Assembly (NCBI RefSeq): GCF_026410085.1
Contig: NZ_CP112866.1
Location: 2,790,001 to 2,854,000 of the forward strand
Direction of reading: 5' to 3'
DNA length: 64,000 nucleotides
Origin: Pseudomonas quebecensis
GTDB lineage: Bacteria > Pseudomonadota > Gammaproteobacteria > Pseudomonadales > Pseudomonadaceae
Shown here: positions 28,333 through 37,409 of the stretch, piece after piece
Layout: the number at the start of each line of letters is the position of its first letter
Position numbering within the stretch: position 1 is the first letter of the stretch
Notes under the pieces: generated by a model
What the model was told of the DNA's origin: nothing
Databases searched by the model: none
What the model saw: the letters and a program-made list of their open reading frames with translations, nothing else
Program-made: the position numbers and the translations under genes

Positions 28333-29627
28333 GAACCGACCTTTTGCGCCTTGCCGGCGGTGTCGCCGGTCTCCCCTTTGGCCGCGGGCTTGCCCTGCAG
28401 GTGTTGAGTTGGCGTGGTCGGTACTTCGCTGCTGTCATTGACCACTTCGACCTCACTGCCATCCTTGAGGCGGTCGGTGCCTTCCAGCACCACCCGGTCG
28501 CCGGCGACCAGGCCTTGCTTGATCACGGTGTTGTCGCCGTCGGTGTCGCCCACTACCAGCGGCTGGACCTTGACCTTCTTGTCGCCATCAAGCTTGTAGA
28601 CGAAGGTGCCGTTGTTGCCGAACTGAATGGCCGCCGAGGGTGCCAGCACCACGTTGTGCAAGGTGTCGGCCAGCAGGTGCACATTCACGAACTGGTTGGG
28701 GAACAGCGCCTGGTCCTTGTTATCGAAGCGTGCCTTGAATTTCAGGGTGCCGGTGGTGACATCGATCTGGTTATCCAGGCTTTGCAGCACGCCGGTGGCC
28801 TGAATCTTCGCGTCGCCACGGTCCCAGGCTTCCACGGGCAGCTTATTGCCGGCGTGGTAACGGGCCAGGACCGTGTCCAGGGTATTTTCCGGCAGGGTGA
28901 AGGCCACGCTGATCGGCTGGGTCTGGGTGATCACAGCCAGCGCGGTGGTGTCGTTGGCCGCTACCAGGTTGCCCACGTCAAGCTGTCGCAGGCCTACGCG
29001 GCCACTGATGGGCGCGCGGATCCTGGTGAATTCGAGGTTGAGCTTGGCGTCATCCACCGCACCCTGGTTGGTCTTGACCGTGCCCTGGTATTGCAGGACC
29101 AGCGCTTCGGCGGTGTCCAGGGTCTGTTTGGCGATGCTGTCCTGGGCATACAGGTCGCGATAGCGCTGCACGTCGACCTGGGCGTTCTTCAACTGGGCCT
29201 GGTTCTGCAACAACGTGCCCTGGGCCTGGAGCAATGCGTTCTGGTAGCTGCGCGGGTCGATCTCGGCGAGCAGGTCGCCGGCCTTGACCATCTGCCCTTC
29301 TTCAAAGGCTATTTTTACCAACTCCCCGCCCACGCGGCTGCGCACGTTGATGGTGTTGAGCGCCGTGACCGTGCCCAGCGCCTTGTAGTACACCGGGAAT
29401 TCCCCCAACACCGCCGGCGCCACGCGCACCGGCACCGGGCCGGTAGAGCCGCCGAAGCCCGGGCGCGCCATGCCGGTTTTGCCGGTGTGCCCGGCCGGTG
29501 CGTCTTTATGGGCCGCGCCGCCTGGCCAGAATTTCCAGCACAGGCCGGCGATAACCAGCAACACGAGCAGGCCGAACAGCCAGCGACGGGAACGACGGGG
29601 GGAGGATTGCATTGAGTGGTCAACCAT
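28329..29627 (-). CDS. muxA: RND periplasmic adaptor MuxA
   Basis: This 432-residue membrane-fusion protein has a single N-terminal anchor ([19 protein letters not shown], about 16-34), a lipoyl half-motif ([20 protein letters not shown]), a coiled-coil hairpin (about 150-220), the second lipoyl half ([17 protein letters not shown]) and beta-barrel and membrane-proximal domains. The C-terminal 40 residues are a low-complexity tail. It links MuxB/MuxC to OpmB and is the first gene of the operon. The start at 29627 has only a weak ribosome site; ATG 29612 is an alternative. The 233 bp upstream, shared with the end of tpx, must hold the operon promoter and includes a short AGCTCA...TGAGCT inverted repeat (29737-29762). 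Confidence 0.92.
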   Translation of the reverse strand: MVDHSMQSSPRRSRRWLFGLLVLLVIAGLCWKFWPGGAAHKDAPAGHTGKTGMARPGFGGSTGPVPVRVAPAVLGEFPVYYKALGTVTALNTINVRSRVGGELVKIAFEEGQMVKAGDLLAEIDPRSYQNALLQAQGTLLQNQAQLKNAQVDVQRYRDLYAQDSIAKQTLDTAEALVLQYQGTVKTNQGAVDDAKLNLEFTRIRAPISGRVGLRQLDVGNLVAANDTTALAVITQTQPISVAFTLPENTLDTVLARYHAGNKLPVEAWDRGDAKIQATGVLQSLDNQIDVTTGTLKFKARFDNKDQALFPNQFVNVHLLADTLHNVVLAPSAAIQFGNNGTFVYKLDGDKKVKVQPLVVGDTDGDNTVIKQGLVAGDRVVLEGTDRLKDGSEVEVVNDSSEVPTTPTQHLQGKPAAKGETGDTAGKAQKVGS

Positions 29628-29777
29628 TGGGCGCGAGAGCTTCTTCTTTGGGAGGCTGAAAGATAAGCACTGGGGCGCATTTAGAAAAGCGCCTTTACCG
29701 GCTATTTACCTTGGGCTTACAACGTCTGACTTCAGCAGCTCAGTTCAACAGCAATTTGAGCTAAGCACCTGAAGCGC

Positions 29778-29807
29778 AAATAAAAACGGCCTGGACTAGG
29801 CCAGGCC
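29778..29807 (-). terminator. Intrinsic terminator of tpx
   Basis: On the minus strand, GGCCTGG and CCAGGCC form a 7-bp GC-rich stem with a 6-base loop, directly followed by GTTTTTATTT. It lies 54 bp past the tpx stop. Confidence 0.85.
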
Positions 29808-29860
29808 GCAATCATGTATCAAGCGTGTTACCGCCAAGCGACAGCAATGCGCCGAAACAG

Positions 29861-30361
29861 TTACTTCAAAACAGCCAGGGCTGCTTCGTAGTTCGGCTCC
29901 TGGCCGATTTCCGCTACCAGCTCGCTGTGCAGCACGGTGTCGTTCTCGTCCAGCACGACGACCGCGCGGGCGGTCAGGCCTTTGAGCGGGCCGTCAGCAA
30001 TGGACACGCCGTAATCAACCGCGAAATCCGAATCACGGAAATCCGACAGGCTCTTGACGTTTTCCAGGCCTTCGGCGCCGCAGAAGCGTGCCTGGGCAAA
30101 TGGCAGGTCGGTGGAGATGCACAGTACCACGGCGTTGTTCAGTGCATTCGCCTGGGCGTTGAACTTGCGCACCGAAGTGGCGCAGGTCGGGGTGTCGACG
30201 CTTGGGAAGATGTTCAGCACTTTGCGCTTGCCGGCAAAGGTCGCCAGGGTTGCGTCCGACAGATCGCCGGCGGTCAGGGTGAAGTCGTGGGCCTTGGCGC
30301 CAACTTGCGGCAGTTCGCCTTCAACCTGGACGGGGTTGCCTTTGAGGGTGACTTGAGCCAT
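29861..30361 (-). CDS. tpx: Thiol peroxidase Tpx
   Basis: This 166-residue atypical 2-Cys peroxiredoxin reduces H2O2 and alkyl hydroperoxides using thioredoxin. The peroxidatic Cys60 is in [14 protein letters not shown] and the resolving Cys94 in ARFCGAEG, matching the Cys61/Cys95 arrangement of E. coli Tpx. Length and ends are typical. The ATG at 30361 has AAGGA 9 bases upstream, and an intrinsic terminator follows, so it is monocistronic. It is divergent from the glycosyltransferase gene, with 159 bp between starts. It is a cytoplasmic (in E. coli periplasm-debated) antioxidant enzyme; no OxyR site could be assigned by eye. Confidence 0.96.
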   Translation of the reverse strand: MAQVTLKGNPVQVEGELPQVGAKAHDFTLTAGDLSDATLATFAGKRKVLNIFPSVDTPTCATSVRKFNAQANALNNAVVLCISTDLPFAQARFCGAEGLENVKSLSDFRDSDFAVDYGVSIADGPLKGLTARAVVVLDENDTVLHSELVAEIGQEPNYEAALAVLK

Positions 30362-30520
30362 GAACAGAATCCTTATGCTGAGTTTGGGTTAAACGAATTC
30401 GAGAGGCCGAAGTTAACCACAAAGTACGGTGACCACCTACCGCCGGACACAAATTGTCATGTCGTCGGTTGTGGTTTAATTGCGCGCCTTTCGCCCTGCC
30501 CTGCAAGGAAACCGTTGTCG

Positions 30521-31810
30521 ATGAAGTCGCCTGCTACCCGAGTCCTGGTCATTGGTTACGTCTGGCCGGAGCCGCGCTCCTCGGCTGCGGGCGGGCATAT
30601 GATGCAGATCCTCGAAACTTTTCTGACGCAAGGTTGGGACATCACCTTCAGCAGCCCCGCCGCACTCGGCGAGCACAAGGCCGACCTGTCGGCGCTGGGC
30701 ATCGCCGAATGCGCCATCGAGCTCAATAACAGCAGTTTCGATGACTTTGTCCGCGAACTGGCCCCGGATATCGTGCTGTTCGACCGTTTCATGATGGAGG
30801 AGCAGTTCGGCTGGCGCGTCGAAAAGCACTGCCCGAACGCCCTGCGCGTGCTCGAGACATCCGACCTGCAGAGCCTGCGCGACGCTCGCCATCAGCGCCT
30901 GAAGGCGCGCCTCAAGGCCGAGCCCGACAGCGATGACTTTGCCGACCTGTTCGCCCCGGCCCTGGCCGAGGAGTTCCAGCACATGGCCGACACCGACCTG
31001 GCCAAGCGCGAAATTGCCGCGATCTACCGATGCGACATCAGCCTGATGATCTCCGACGTGGAAATCCGCCTGCTCACCGAGCAGTTCAAGGTGCCGGCCA
31101 CCCTGCTCCACTGGTGCCCGCTGATGCTCGAGCCGCCGAGCGAGCCGTTCACGCCGTTTGAAGACCGCGCGCACTTTCTCAGCATCGGTAACTTTCGCCA
31201 CGCCCCCAACTGGGACGCGGTGCTATGGATGAAGAACAGCCTGTGGCCGCTGATCCGTCAGCATCTGCCGGGCGCCCAGTTACATATTTATGGCTCCTAC
31301 ACCCCGCCCAAGGCCACTGCCCTGCACAACCCGGCACAGGGCTTTCATGTCATGAACTGGGCTGAAGATGCGCTGCAAGTCATGAGCGCTGCGCGCATTT
31401 GCCTGGCGCCGCTGCGCTTTGGCGCGGGCATCAAGGGCAAGCTGGTCGATGCCATGCTGTGTGGCACGCCAAACGTGACCACGCCGATCGGCGCCGAAGC
31501 CATGGGCGACGAGCAACCATGGCCGGGAGCCATCGCCACAGATGCCAATGCACTGGCCATCGCTGCCGTAGCCCTGTATCAAGACCGCGGGCGCTGGAAT
31601 CGGGCGCAGAACGACGGCCGCAACCTGATTGCCCGCCGTTACGATCAGGCGGTCCATGGCCCGGCACTGATCGAATGCCTGCAACAATGCCGCCACCACC
31701 TCGCGGCCCATCGCCGCGACAACTTCACCGGCAGCATGCTGCGCCACCACGCGCATAAAAGTACTCAGTACATGGCACAGTGGATCGAGGCGAAAAACCG
31801 CAACGTGTAA
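30521..31810 (+). CDS. Glycosyltransferase, GT-B fold
   Basis: This 429-residue cytoplasmic protein starts MKSPATRVLVIGYVWPEP, 10 bases after AAGGAA; the frame is open far upstream but only as the shadow of tpx. The N-terminal Rossmann half includes SAAGGHMMQILETF; the C-terminal half has the group 1-type donor-site pattern, from FLSIGNFRHAPNWDAV through LHIYGSY to LAPLRFGAGIKGKLVDAML, ending in GTPNVTTPIGAEAM. The LAPLRFGAGIKGK...E motif is typical of family 4-like nucleotide-sugar transferases. Donor and acceptor are unknown, and no polysaccharide genes flank it. It stands 71 bp before mtlR and is probably unrelated to mannitol use. Confidence 0.82.
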   Translation: MKSPATRVLVIGYVWPEPRSSAAGGHMMQILETFLTQGWDITFSSPAALGEHKADLSALGIAECAIELNNSSFDDFVRELAPDIVLFDRFMMEEQFGWRVEKHCPNALRVLETSDLQSLRDARHQRLKARLKAEPDSDDFADLFAPALAEEFQHMADTDLAKREIAAIYRCDISLMISDVEIRLLTEQFKVPATLLHWCPLMLEPPSEPFTPFEDRAHFLSIGNFRHAPNWDAVLWMKNSLWPLIRQHLPGAQLHIYGSYTPPKATALHNPAQGFHVMNWAEDALQVMSAARICLAPLRFGAGIKGKLVDAMLCGTPNVTTPIGAEAMGDEQPWPGAIATDANALAIAAVALYQDRGRWNRAQNDGRNLIARRYDQAVHGPALIECLQQCRHHLAAHRRDNFTGSMLRHHAHKSTQYMAQWIEAKNRNV

Positions 31811-31881
31811 ACACAGACGTTGGCGACGTGGTGCACAAGGGGCATTATCCTACGCAGCGACCACAATAAAGCGACGGCAGC

Positions 31882-32787
31882 ATGACCCGAGCAACGCGCA
31901 TCACCGACCCTTCCTACGAGCTGATGGACGATCACAACGGTCTGTCCATCATCTATCGCCAGCATGGTTTCCCCTGCCCGCTGGTGCGCTGGCATTTCCA
32001 CAAGGAATACGAACTGCACCTGATCGTCGCCAGCTCCGGCAAGGTGTTTATCGGCGACTATATCGGCAACTTCTACCCCGAGAGCCTGTTCCTCACCGGC
32101 CCCAACCTGCCCCACAACTGGATCAGCCAAGTGGAGGAAGACGAAGTGGTGCCCAAGCGCGACATGCTGGTGAACTTCACCGATGAACTGCTTGAACAGG
32201 GCAGCCATATTTTCGCCGAACTCAAAAACCTCGCGCCGCTGCTGGAGCGCGCGCAGTCGGGTATTGAGTTTCGCTGCAAGCACACCATCGCCCAGGCCAT
32301 GGCCTTGATGCAGCGCATCGAGGACGCCCAGGGCATGGCGCGCCTGGGGCATTTCTTTATCCTGTTGGACGTATTGAGCGCGTGTGACGACTACCAACTG
32401 CTGTCCGGTGTGACCGCACCGCAAACGGCCGACGAACACAGCATCGACCGCACCAACCGCGCGGTGGACTACATTTTTGCCCACTACGCACGGGAGTTGC
32501 CGCTCGAAGAAGTCGCCGAGCACCTGGGCATGAAACCCACCTACTTCTCCCGGGTGTTCAAACAGGCCACCGGGCGTACGTTTATCGAATTCGTCAATCG
32601 GCTGCGCATCAGCAAGTCCTGCGAGCTGCTGGCCGATGGCGATAAGGCCGTGACGGATGTGTGCTTTGAGTCCGGCTTCAATAACATCTCCAACTTCAAC
32701 CGACGCTTTCAACAGCTCAAGGGCATGACCCCGTCCCATTACCGGCGACTGGCGGTACAACGCTTGACCGAGCAGAACCTGGCCTGA
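31882..32787 (+). CDS. mtlR: Mannitol operon activator MtlR (AraC family)
   Basis: This 301-residue AraC/XylS regulator has an N-terminal cupin-like effector domain (about 1-175, with LVRWHFHKEYELHLIV and LTGPNLPHNWIS) and a C-terminal double helix-turn-helix (about 198-298): LPLEEVAEHLGMKPTYFSRVF, the linker TGRTFIEFVNRLRI, then KAVTDVCFESGFNNISNFNRRF. In P. fluorescens MtlR activates the mtl operon in response to mannitol, sorbitol or arabitol; here it lies just upstream on the same strand, 343 bp before mtlE. That gap holds a MITE-like repeat and the candidate promoter. The ribosome site is weak (GCGACGGC region), which fits low expression of a regulator. Confidence 0.93.
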   Translation: MTRATRITDPSYELMDDHNGLSIIYRQHGFPCPLVRWHFHKEYELHLIVASSGKVFIGDYIGNFYPESLFLTGPNLPHNWISQVEEDEVVPKRDMLVNFTDELLEQGSHIFAELKNLAPLLERAQSGIEFRCKHTIAQAMALMQRIEDAQGMARLGHFFILLDVLSACDDYQLLSGVTAPQTADEHSIDRTNRAVDYIFAHYARELPLEEVAEHLGMKPTYFSRVFKQATGRTFIEFVNRLRISKSCELLADGDKAVTDVCFESGFNNISNFNRRFQQLKGMTPSHYRRLAVQRLTEQNLA

Positions 32788-32831
32788 GGGTGACCGTTCA
32801 CTGGCTGATATTAAAGGTTAAGTACTGCACT

Positions 32832-32968
32832 GATCGTTCCCACGCTCCCGCGTGGGAATGCAGCCCGTGACGCTCCGCGTCGCCTGTGCGCGGTAGCCTG
32901 AGCTTGCGGCGCTGGGCGGGACGCGGAGCGTCCCAGGAGGCGTTACCACGCGGAGCGTGGGAACGATC
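32832..32968. mobile_element. MITE-like palindromic repeat, 137 bp
   Basis: The element has perfect 16-bp terminal inverted repeats, GATCGTTCCCACGCTC (32832-32847) and its complement (32953-32968). Inside are four small hairpins: CCCACGC/GCGTGGG, GACGC/GCGTC, GGGACGC/GCGTCCC and CCACGC/GCGTGG. It encodes nothing. This GTTCCCACGC-type repeat is, from memory, dispersed in Pseudomonas genomes and would be moved by a transposase in trans. It sits between mtlR and the mtlE promoter. Confidence 0.8.
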
Positions 32969-33011
32969 ATGCTGAGTGCAAAAAAGTATCAGTCCCAGTG
33001 TTCCCAAGGAT

Positions 33012-33040
33012 TTGTCACACCGCCAATTGAAGGCTGTAAT
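33012..33040 (+). promoter_or_regulatory. Candidate sigma-70 promoter of the mtl operon
   Basis: TTGTCA (33012-33017) and TGTAAT (33035-33040), each one base from consensus, are spaced exactly 17 bp. Transcription would start near 33047, giving an 84-base leader before mtlE. MtlR should bind just upstream, in the 43 bp between the MITE-like element and the -35 box. Confidence 0.6.
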
Positions 33041-33077
33041 CAACGCACACTCTTCCTGACTCCCTGTAGGAAGACAC

Positions 33078-33088
33078 AACAACAATAA
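33078..33088 (+). promoter_or_regulatory. Crc/Hfq catabolite motif in mtlE leader
   Basis: AACAACAATAA contains two overlapping matches to the AANAANAA motif bound by Hfq/Crc in pseudomonads. It lies about 45 bases before the mtlE start, inside the predicted leader. It would allow translation of the first operon gene to be repressed on preferred carbon sources. Confidence 0.6.
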
Positions 33089-33130
33089 CTGTCCTTCTGC
33101 AGCCCCCAGGGCGCGGAAATGGAGTGCGCG

Positions 33131-34441
33131 ATGAAGTTCACAGCAAAAGCACTGCTTGTCTCCACCTGCATGACCCTCAGCGCCGTCAGCTTCGGCGCGC
33201 AGACCCTGACCATTGCCACCGTCAATAACAGCGACATGATCCGCATGCAGAAGCTCTCGAAAACGTTCGAAGCCGAGCATCCGGAAATCAAGCTGAACTG
33301 GGTGGTGCTCGAAGAAAACGTGCTGCGCCAGCGTCTGACTACCGACATTGCCACCCAGGGCGGGCAGTTCGATGTGTTGACCATCGGCATGTACGAAGCC
33401 GCACTCTGGGGCGCCAAGGGCTGGCTGGAGCCGATGAAGGACTTGCCGGCGTCCTACGACCTGGACGATGTGTTCCCTTCGGTGCGTGACGGGTTGTCTG
33501 TCAAGGGTTCGCTGTATGCCCTGCCGTTCTACGCCGAAAGCTCGATCACCTACTACCGCACCGACCTGTTTAAGGACGCCGGGCTGACCATGCCCGAGCA
33601 CCCGACCTGGAGCCAGATCGGCGAATTCGCCGGCAAACTCACCGACAAGAGCAAAGAGCAATACGGTCTGTGCCTGCGCGGCAAAGCCGGTTGGGGCGAG
33701 AACATGGCACTGATCACCACCTTGGCCAATGGCTACGGTGCGCGCTGGTTCGATGAAAAATGGCAGCCTGAATTCAATGGCCCGGAATGGAAGAACGCGC
33801 TGAACTTCTACGTCGACAACATGAAGAAATCCGGCCCGCCAGGGGCTTCCAGCAACGGTTTCAACGAAAACCTGGCGCTGTTCAACAGCGGCAAGTGTGC
33901 GATCTGGGTGGATGCCAGCGTCGCCGGCTCGTTCGTCACCGACAAGAGCCAAAGCAAAGTGTCCGAGCACGTCGGCTTCACTTTCGCGCCCCATGAAACC
34001 ACCGATAAGGGCACCTCGTGGCTGTACTCCTGGAGCCTGGCGATCCCGACCAGTTCCAAGGCCAAAGACGCCGCCAAGGTGTTCACCAGTTGGGCGACAT
34101 CCAAGGAATACAGCCAGTTGGTGGCCAAGACCGACGGCATTGCCAACGTACCGCCAGGTACGCGCAAGTCGACCTACAGCGATGAGTACATGAAGGCTGC
34201 GCCGTTCGCCAAGGTCACGCTGGAATCGTTGAAAGTCGCCGATCCGACCAAGCCGACGCTCAAGCCGGTGCCGTATATCGGGATCCAGTTGGTGACCATT
34301 CCCGAGTTCCAGGCGATCGGTACCCAGGTCGGTAAGTTCTTCTCCGGTGCGCTGACCGGTCAGCAGACGGTTGATGCAGCATTGACTGCGGCGCAGACCA
34401 CCACCGAGCGGGAAATGAAGCGGGCCGGTTACCCTAAATAA
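33131..34441 (+). CDS. mtlE: Polyol ABC transporter substrate-binding protein
   Basis: This 436-residue periplasmic binding protein has a signal peptide (MKFTAKALLVSTCMTLSAVSFGA, cleavage near residue 23) and the family 1 extracellular solute-binding fold: LWGAKGWLEPMKDLP, YALPFYAESSITYYRTDLF, NPP-like hinge segments, and SWSLAIPTSSKAKDAAKVF. It captures mannitol (also glucitol and arabitol in P. fluorescens) and passes it to MtlF/MtlG. The start at 33131 has GGAG 6 bases before it; the frame start at 33119 would lose the signal shape. It is the first gene of the mtl operon and is followed by a REP hairpin that may give it extra mRNA stability. Confidence 0.95.
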   Translation: MKFTAKALLVSTCMTLSAVSFGAQTLTIATVNNSDMIRMQKLSKTFEAEHPEIKLNWVVLEENVLRQRLTTDIATQGGQFDVLTIGMYEAALWGAKGWLEPMKDLPASYDLDDVFPSVRDGLSVKGSLYALPFYAESSITYYRTDLFKDAGLTMPEHPTWSQIGEFAGKLTDKSKEQYGLCLRGKAGWGENMALITTLANGYGARWFDEKWQPEFNGPEWKNALNFYVDNMKKSGPPGASSNGFNENLALFNSGKCAIWVDASVAGSFVTDKSQSKVSEHVGFTFAPHETTDKGTSWLYSWSLAIPTSSKAKDAAKVFTSWATSKEYSQLVAKTDGIANVPPGTRKSTYSDEYMKAAPFAKVTLESLKVADPTKPTLKPVPYIGIQLVTIPEFQAIGTQVGKFFSGALTGQQTVDAALTAAQTTTEREMKRAGYPK

Positions 34442-34463
34442 CCTGAGCCTCACCACAGTCAAC

Positions 34464-34486
34464 TGTGGGAGGGGGCTTGCCCCTCC
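34464..34486. repeat. REP hairpin between mtlE and mtlF
   Basis: GTGGGAGGGGGCTTGCCCCTCC is a REP palindrome 22 bp past the mtlE stop and 47 bp before mtlF. Its place is the same as that of the REP element between malE and malF in E. coli. Confidence 0.75.
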
Positions 34487-34533
34487 TGCATTGACCGCAC
34501 TCCGATCCTTGCTCCGCACTGGCCTTGATTACC

Positions 34534-35424
34534 ATGAAAACACCTGCCAAAAACCGCCTGGCCAACCCCGGCTGGTTTCTCGTCAGCCCCTCGGTGGCCC
34601 TCTTGCTGCTGTGGATGATCGTGCCGCTGGGCATGACCCTGTACTTTTCGCTGATCCGCTACAACCTGCTCTACCCCGGCGAGAACGAATTCGTCGGGCT
34701 GGAAAACTTCACCTATTTCATCACCGACTCCGGCTTCCTGCCCGGCGCCACCAACACGTTGTTGCTGGTCGGCAGCGTGCTGTTGATCAGCGTGGTGTTC
34801 GGCGTGTTGATCAGTGCGCTGCTGGAGGCCAGTGAGTTCTTCGGTCGCGGCCTGGTGCGGGTGCTGCTGATTTCACCGTTTTTCATCATGCCCACGGTCG
34901 GCGCGCTGATCTGGAAAAACCTGATTTTCCACCCGGTGTCGGGGGTGCTCGCCGCCGTGTGGAAACTGTTCGGCGCCGAGCCGGTGGACTGGCTGGCGCA
35001 TTACCCGCTGCTGTCGATCATCATCATTGTGTCGTGGCAATGGCTGCCCTTCGCGATCCTGCTGCTGATGACCGCCATGCAGTCCCTCGATCAGGAACAA
35101 AAGGAAGCCGCGCGCCTGGACGGTGCCGGCGCCATCGCGATTTTCTGGCACCTGACCCTGCCGCACCTGGCGCGTCCGATTGCCGTGGTGGTGATGATCG
35201 AGACCATTTTCCTGCTCTCGGTGTTCGCTGAAATCTTCACCACCACCAACGGTGGTCCGGGCTACGCCTCGACCAACCTCGCCTACCTGATCTACAACCA
35301 GGCGCTGGTGCAGTTCGACGTGGGCATGGCCTCGGCCGGCGGCTTGATCGCCGTGGTCATCGCCAATATCGCGGCGATCATCCTGGTGCGGATGATCGGC
35401 AAAAACCTGACTGACAAGCCTTGA
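34534..35424 (+). CDS. mtlF: Polyol ABC transporter permease
   Basis: This 296-residue inner-membrane permease has six hydrophobic helices (first near 15-37, last near 265-287). The MalF-type coupling motif EAARLDGAGAIAIFWHLTLP, which docks on the ATPase, is intact. The start is ATG 34534 (MKTPAKNRLANPGWF); the longer frame begins at TTG. There is no strong ribosome site, which fits lower synthesis than MtlE. It pairs with MtlG to form the translocation channel. Confidence 0.94.
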   Translation: MKTPAKNRLANPGWFLVSPSVALLLLWMIVPLGMTLYFSLIRYNLLYPGENEFVGLENFTYFITDSGFLPGATNTLLLVGSVLLISVVFGVLISALLEASEFFGRGLVRVLLISPFFIMPTVGALIWKNLIFHPVSGVLAAVWKLFGAEPVDWLAHYPLLSIIIIVSWQWLPFAILLLMTAMQSLDQEQKEAARLDGAGAIAIFWHLTLPHLARPIAVVVMIETIFLLSVFAEIFTTTNGGPGYASTNLAYLIYNQALVQFDVGMASAGGLIAVVIANIAAIILVRMIGKNLTDKP

Positions 35425-35434
35425 GGGCCGCGCC

Positions 35435-36265
35435 ATGACGCTTCAACAATCCCGTCGCCTGCAAAGCCTGCTGCTCGGCACGCTGGCCTGGGCCATCGCG
35501 ATCGTGATTTTCTTCCCGATCTTCTGGATGGTGCTCACCAGCTTCAAGACCGAAATCGACGCCTTCGCCACGCCGCCGCAGTTCATCTTCACGCCGACCC
35601 TGGAGAACTACCTGCACATCAACGAGCGCAGCAACTACTTCAGCTACGCGTGGAACTCGGTGTTGATTTCCTTCAGCGCCACCGCGCTGTGCCTGCTGAT
35701 CTCGGTGCCGGCGGCCTACTCCATGGCGTTCTACGAAACCCAGCGCACCAAGCGCACGTTGCTGTGGATGCTGTCCACCAAGATGCTGCCACCGGTGGGC
35801 GTGCTGATGCCGATCTACCTGCTGGCCAAGAGTTTCGGCCTGTTGGACACGCGCCTGGCGCTGATCGTGATCTACACCCTGATCAACCTGCCGATCGTAG
35901 TATGGATGGTGTACACCTACTTCAAAGACATTCCCAAGGACATCCTCGAAGCCGCGCGCCTGGACGGCGCAACCCTGTGGCAGGAGATGGTCCGCGTGCT
36001 GCTGCCGATCGCCAAGGGCGGCCTGGCGTCCACCGTGCTGCTGTCGCTGATCCTGTGCTGGAACGAAGCGTTCTGGTCGTTGAACCTGACCTCATCGAAT
36101 GCTGCGCCATTGACCGCCCTGATCGCCTCTTACTCCAGCCCCGAAGGCTTGTTCTGGGCCAAATTGTCCGCCGTCTCGACCCTGGCCTGCGCGCCGATCC
36201 TGATCTTTGGCTGGATCAGCCAGAAACAGCTGGTGCGCGGCCTGTCCTTCGGCGCGGTTAAATAA
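35435..36265 (+). CDS. mtlG: Polyol ABC transporter permease
   Basis: This 276-residue MalG-type permease has a first helix at about 10-32 and the coupling motif EAARLDGATLWQEMVRVLLP near residue 170. It starts 10 bp after mtlF with GAGGG ahead of the ATG at 35435. The TAA stop overlaps an AATAATAA motif that lies before mtlK. With MtlF it forms the membrane channel of the mannitol importer. Confidence 0.94.
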   Translation: MTLQQSRRLQSLLLGTLAWAIAIVIFFPIFWMVLTSFKTEIDAFATPPQFIFTPTLENYLHINERSNYFSYAWNSVLISFSATALCLLISVPAAYSMAFYETQRTKRTLLWMLSTKMLPPVGVLMPIYLLAKSFGLLDTRLALIVIYTLINLPIVVWMVYTYFKDIPKDILEAARLDGATLWQEMVRVLLPIAKGGLASTVLLSLILCWNEAFWSLNLTSSNAAPLTALIASYSSPEGLFWAKLSAVSTLACAPILIFGWISQKQLVRGLSFGAVK

Positions 36266-36268
36266 TAA
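36261..36268 (+). promoter_or_regulatory. Crc/Hfq-type motif before mtlK
   Basis: AATAATAA fits AANAANAA exactly. It overlaps the mtlG stop and ends 19 bases before the mtlK start, just upstream of its GGAGG. This is a usual place for Crc/Hfq repression. Confidence 0.45.
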
Positions 36269-36287
36269 TTCCTAGCGGAGGCCCATC

Positions 36288-37391
<1,104 letters not shown>

Positions 37392-37409
37392 TTTCGCGAG
37401 TATTACGCT

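Noticed and set aside
25930..28407. 825-codon plus-strand open frame opposite muxB
   Set aside because: Antisense shadow of muxB, with the same biased composition and no recognisable motif.
32832..32968. CRISPR-like cluster of short palindromes
   Set aside because: The hairpins are nested within one symmetric element, not regular direct repeats with unique spacers.
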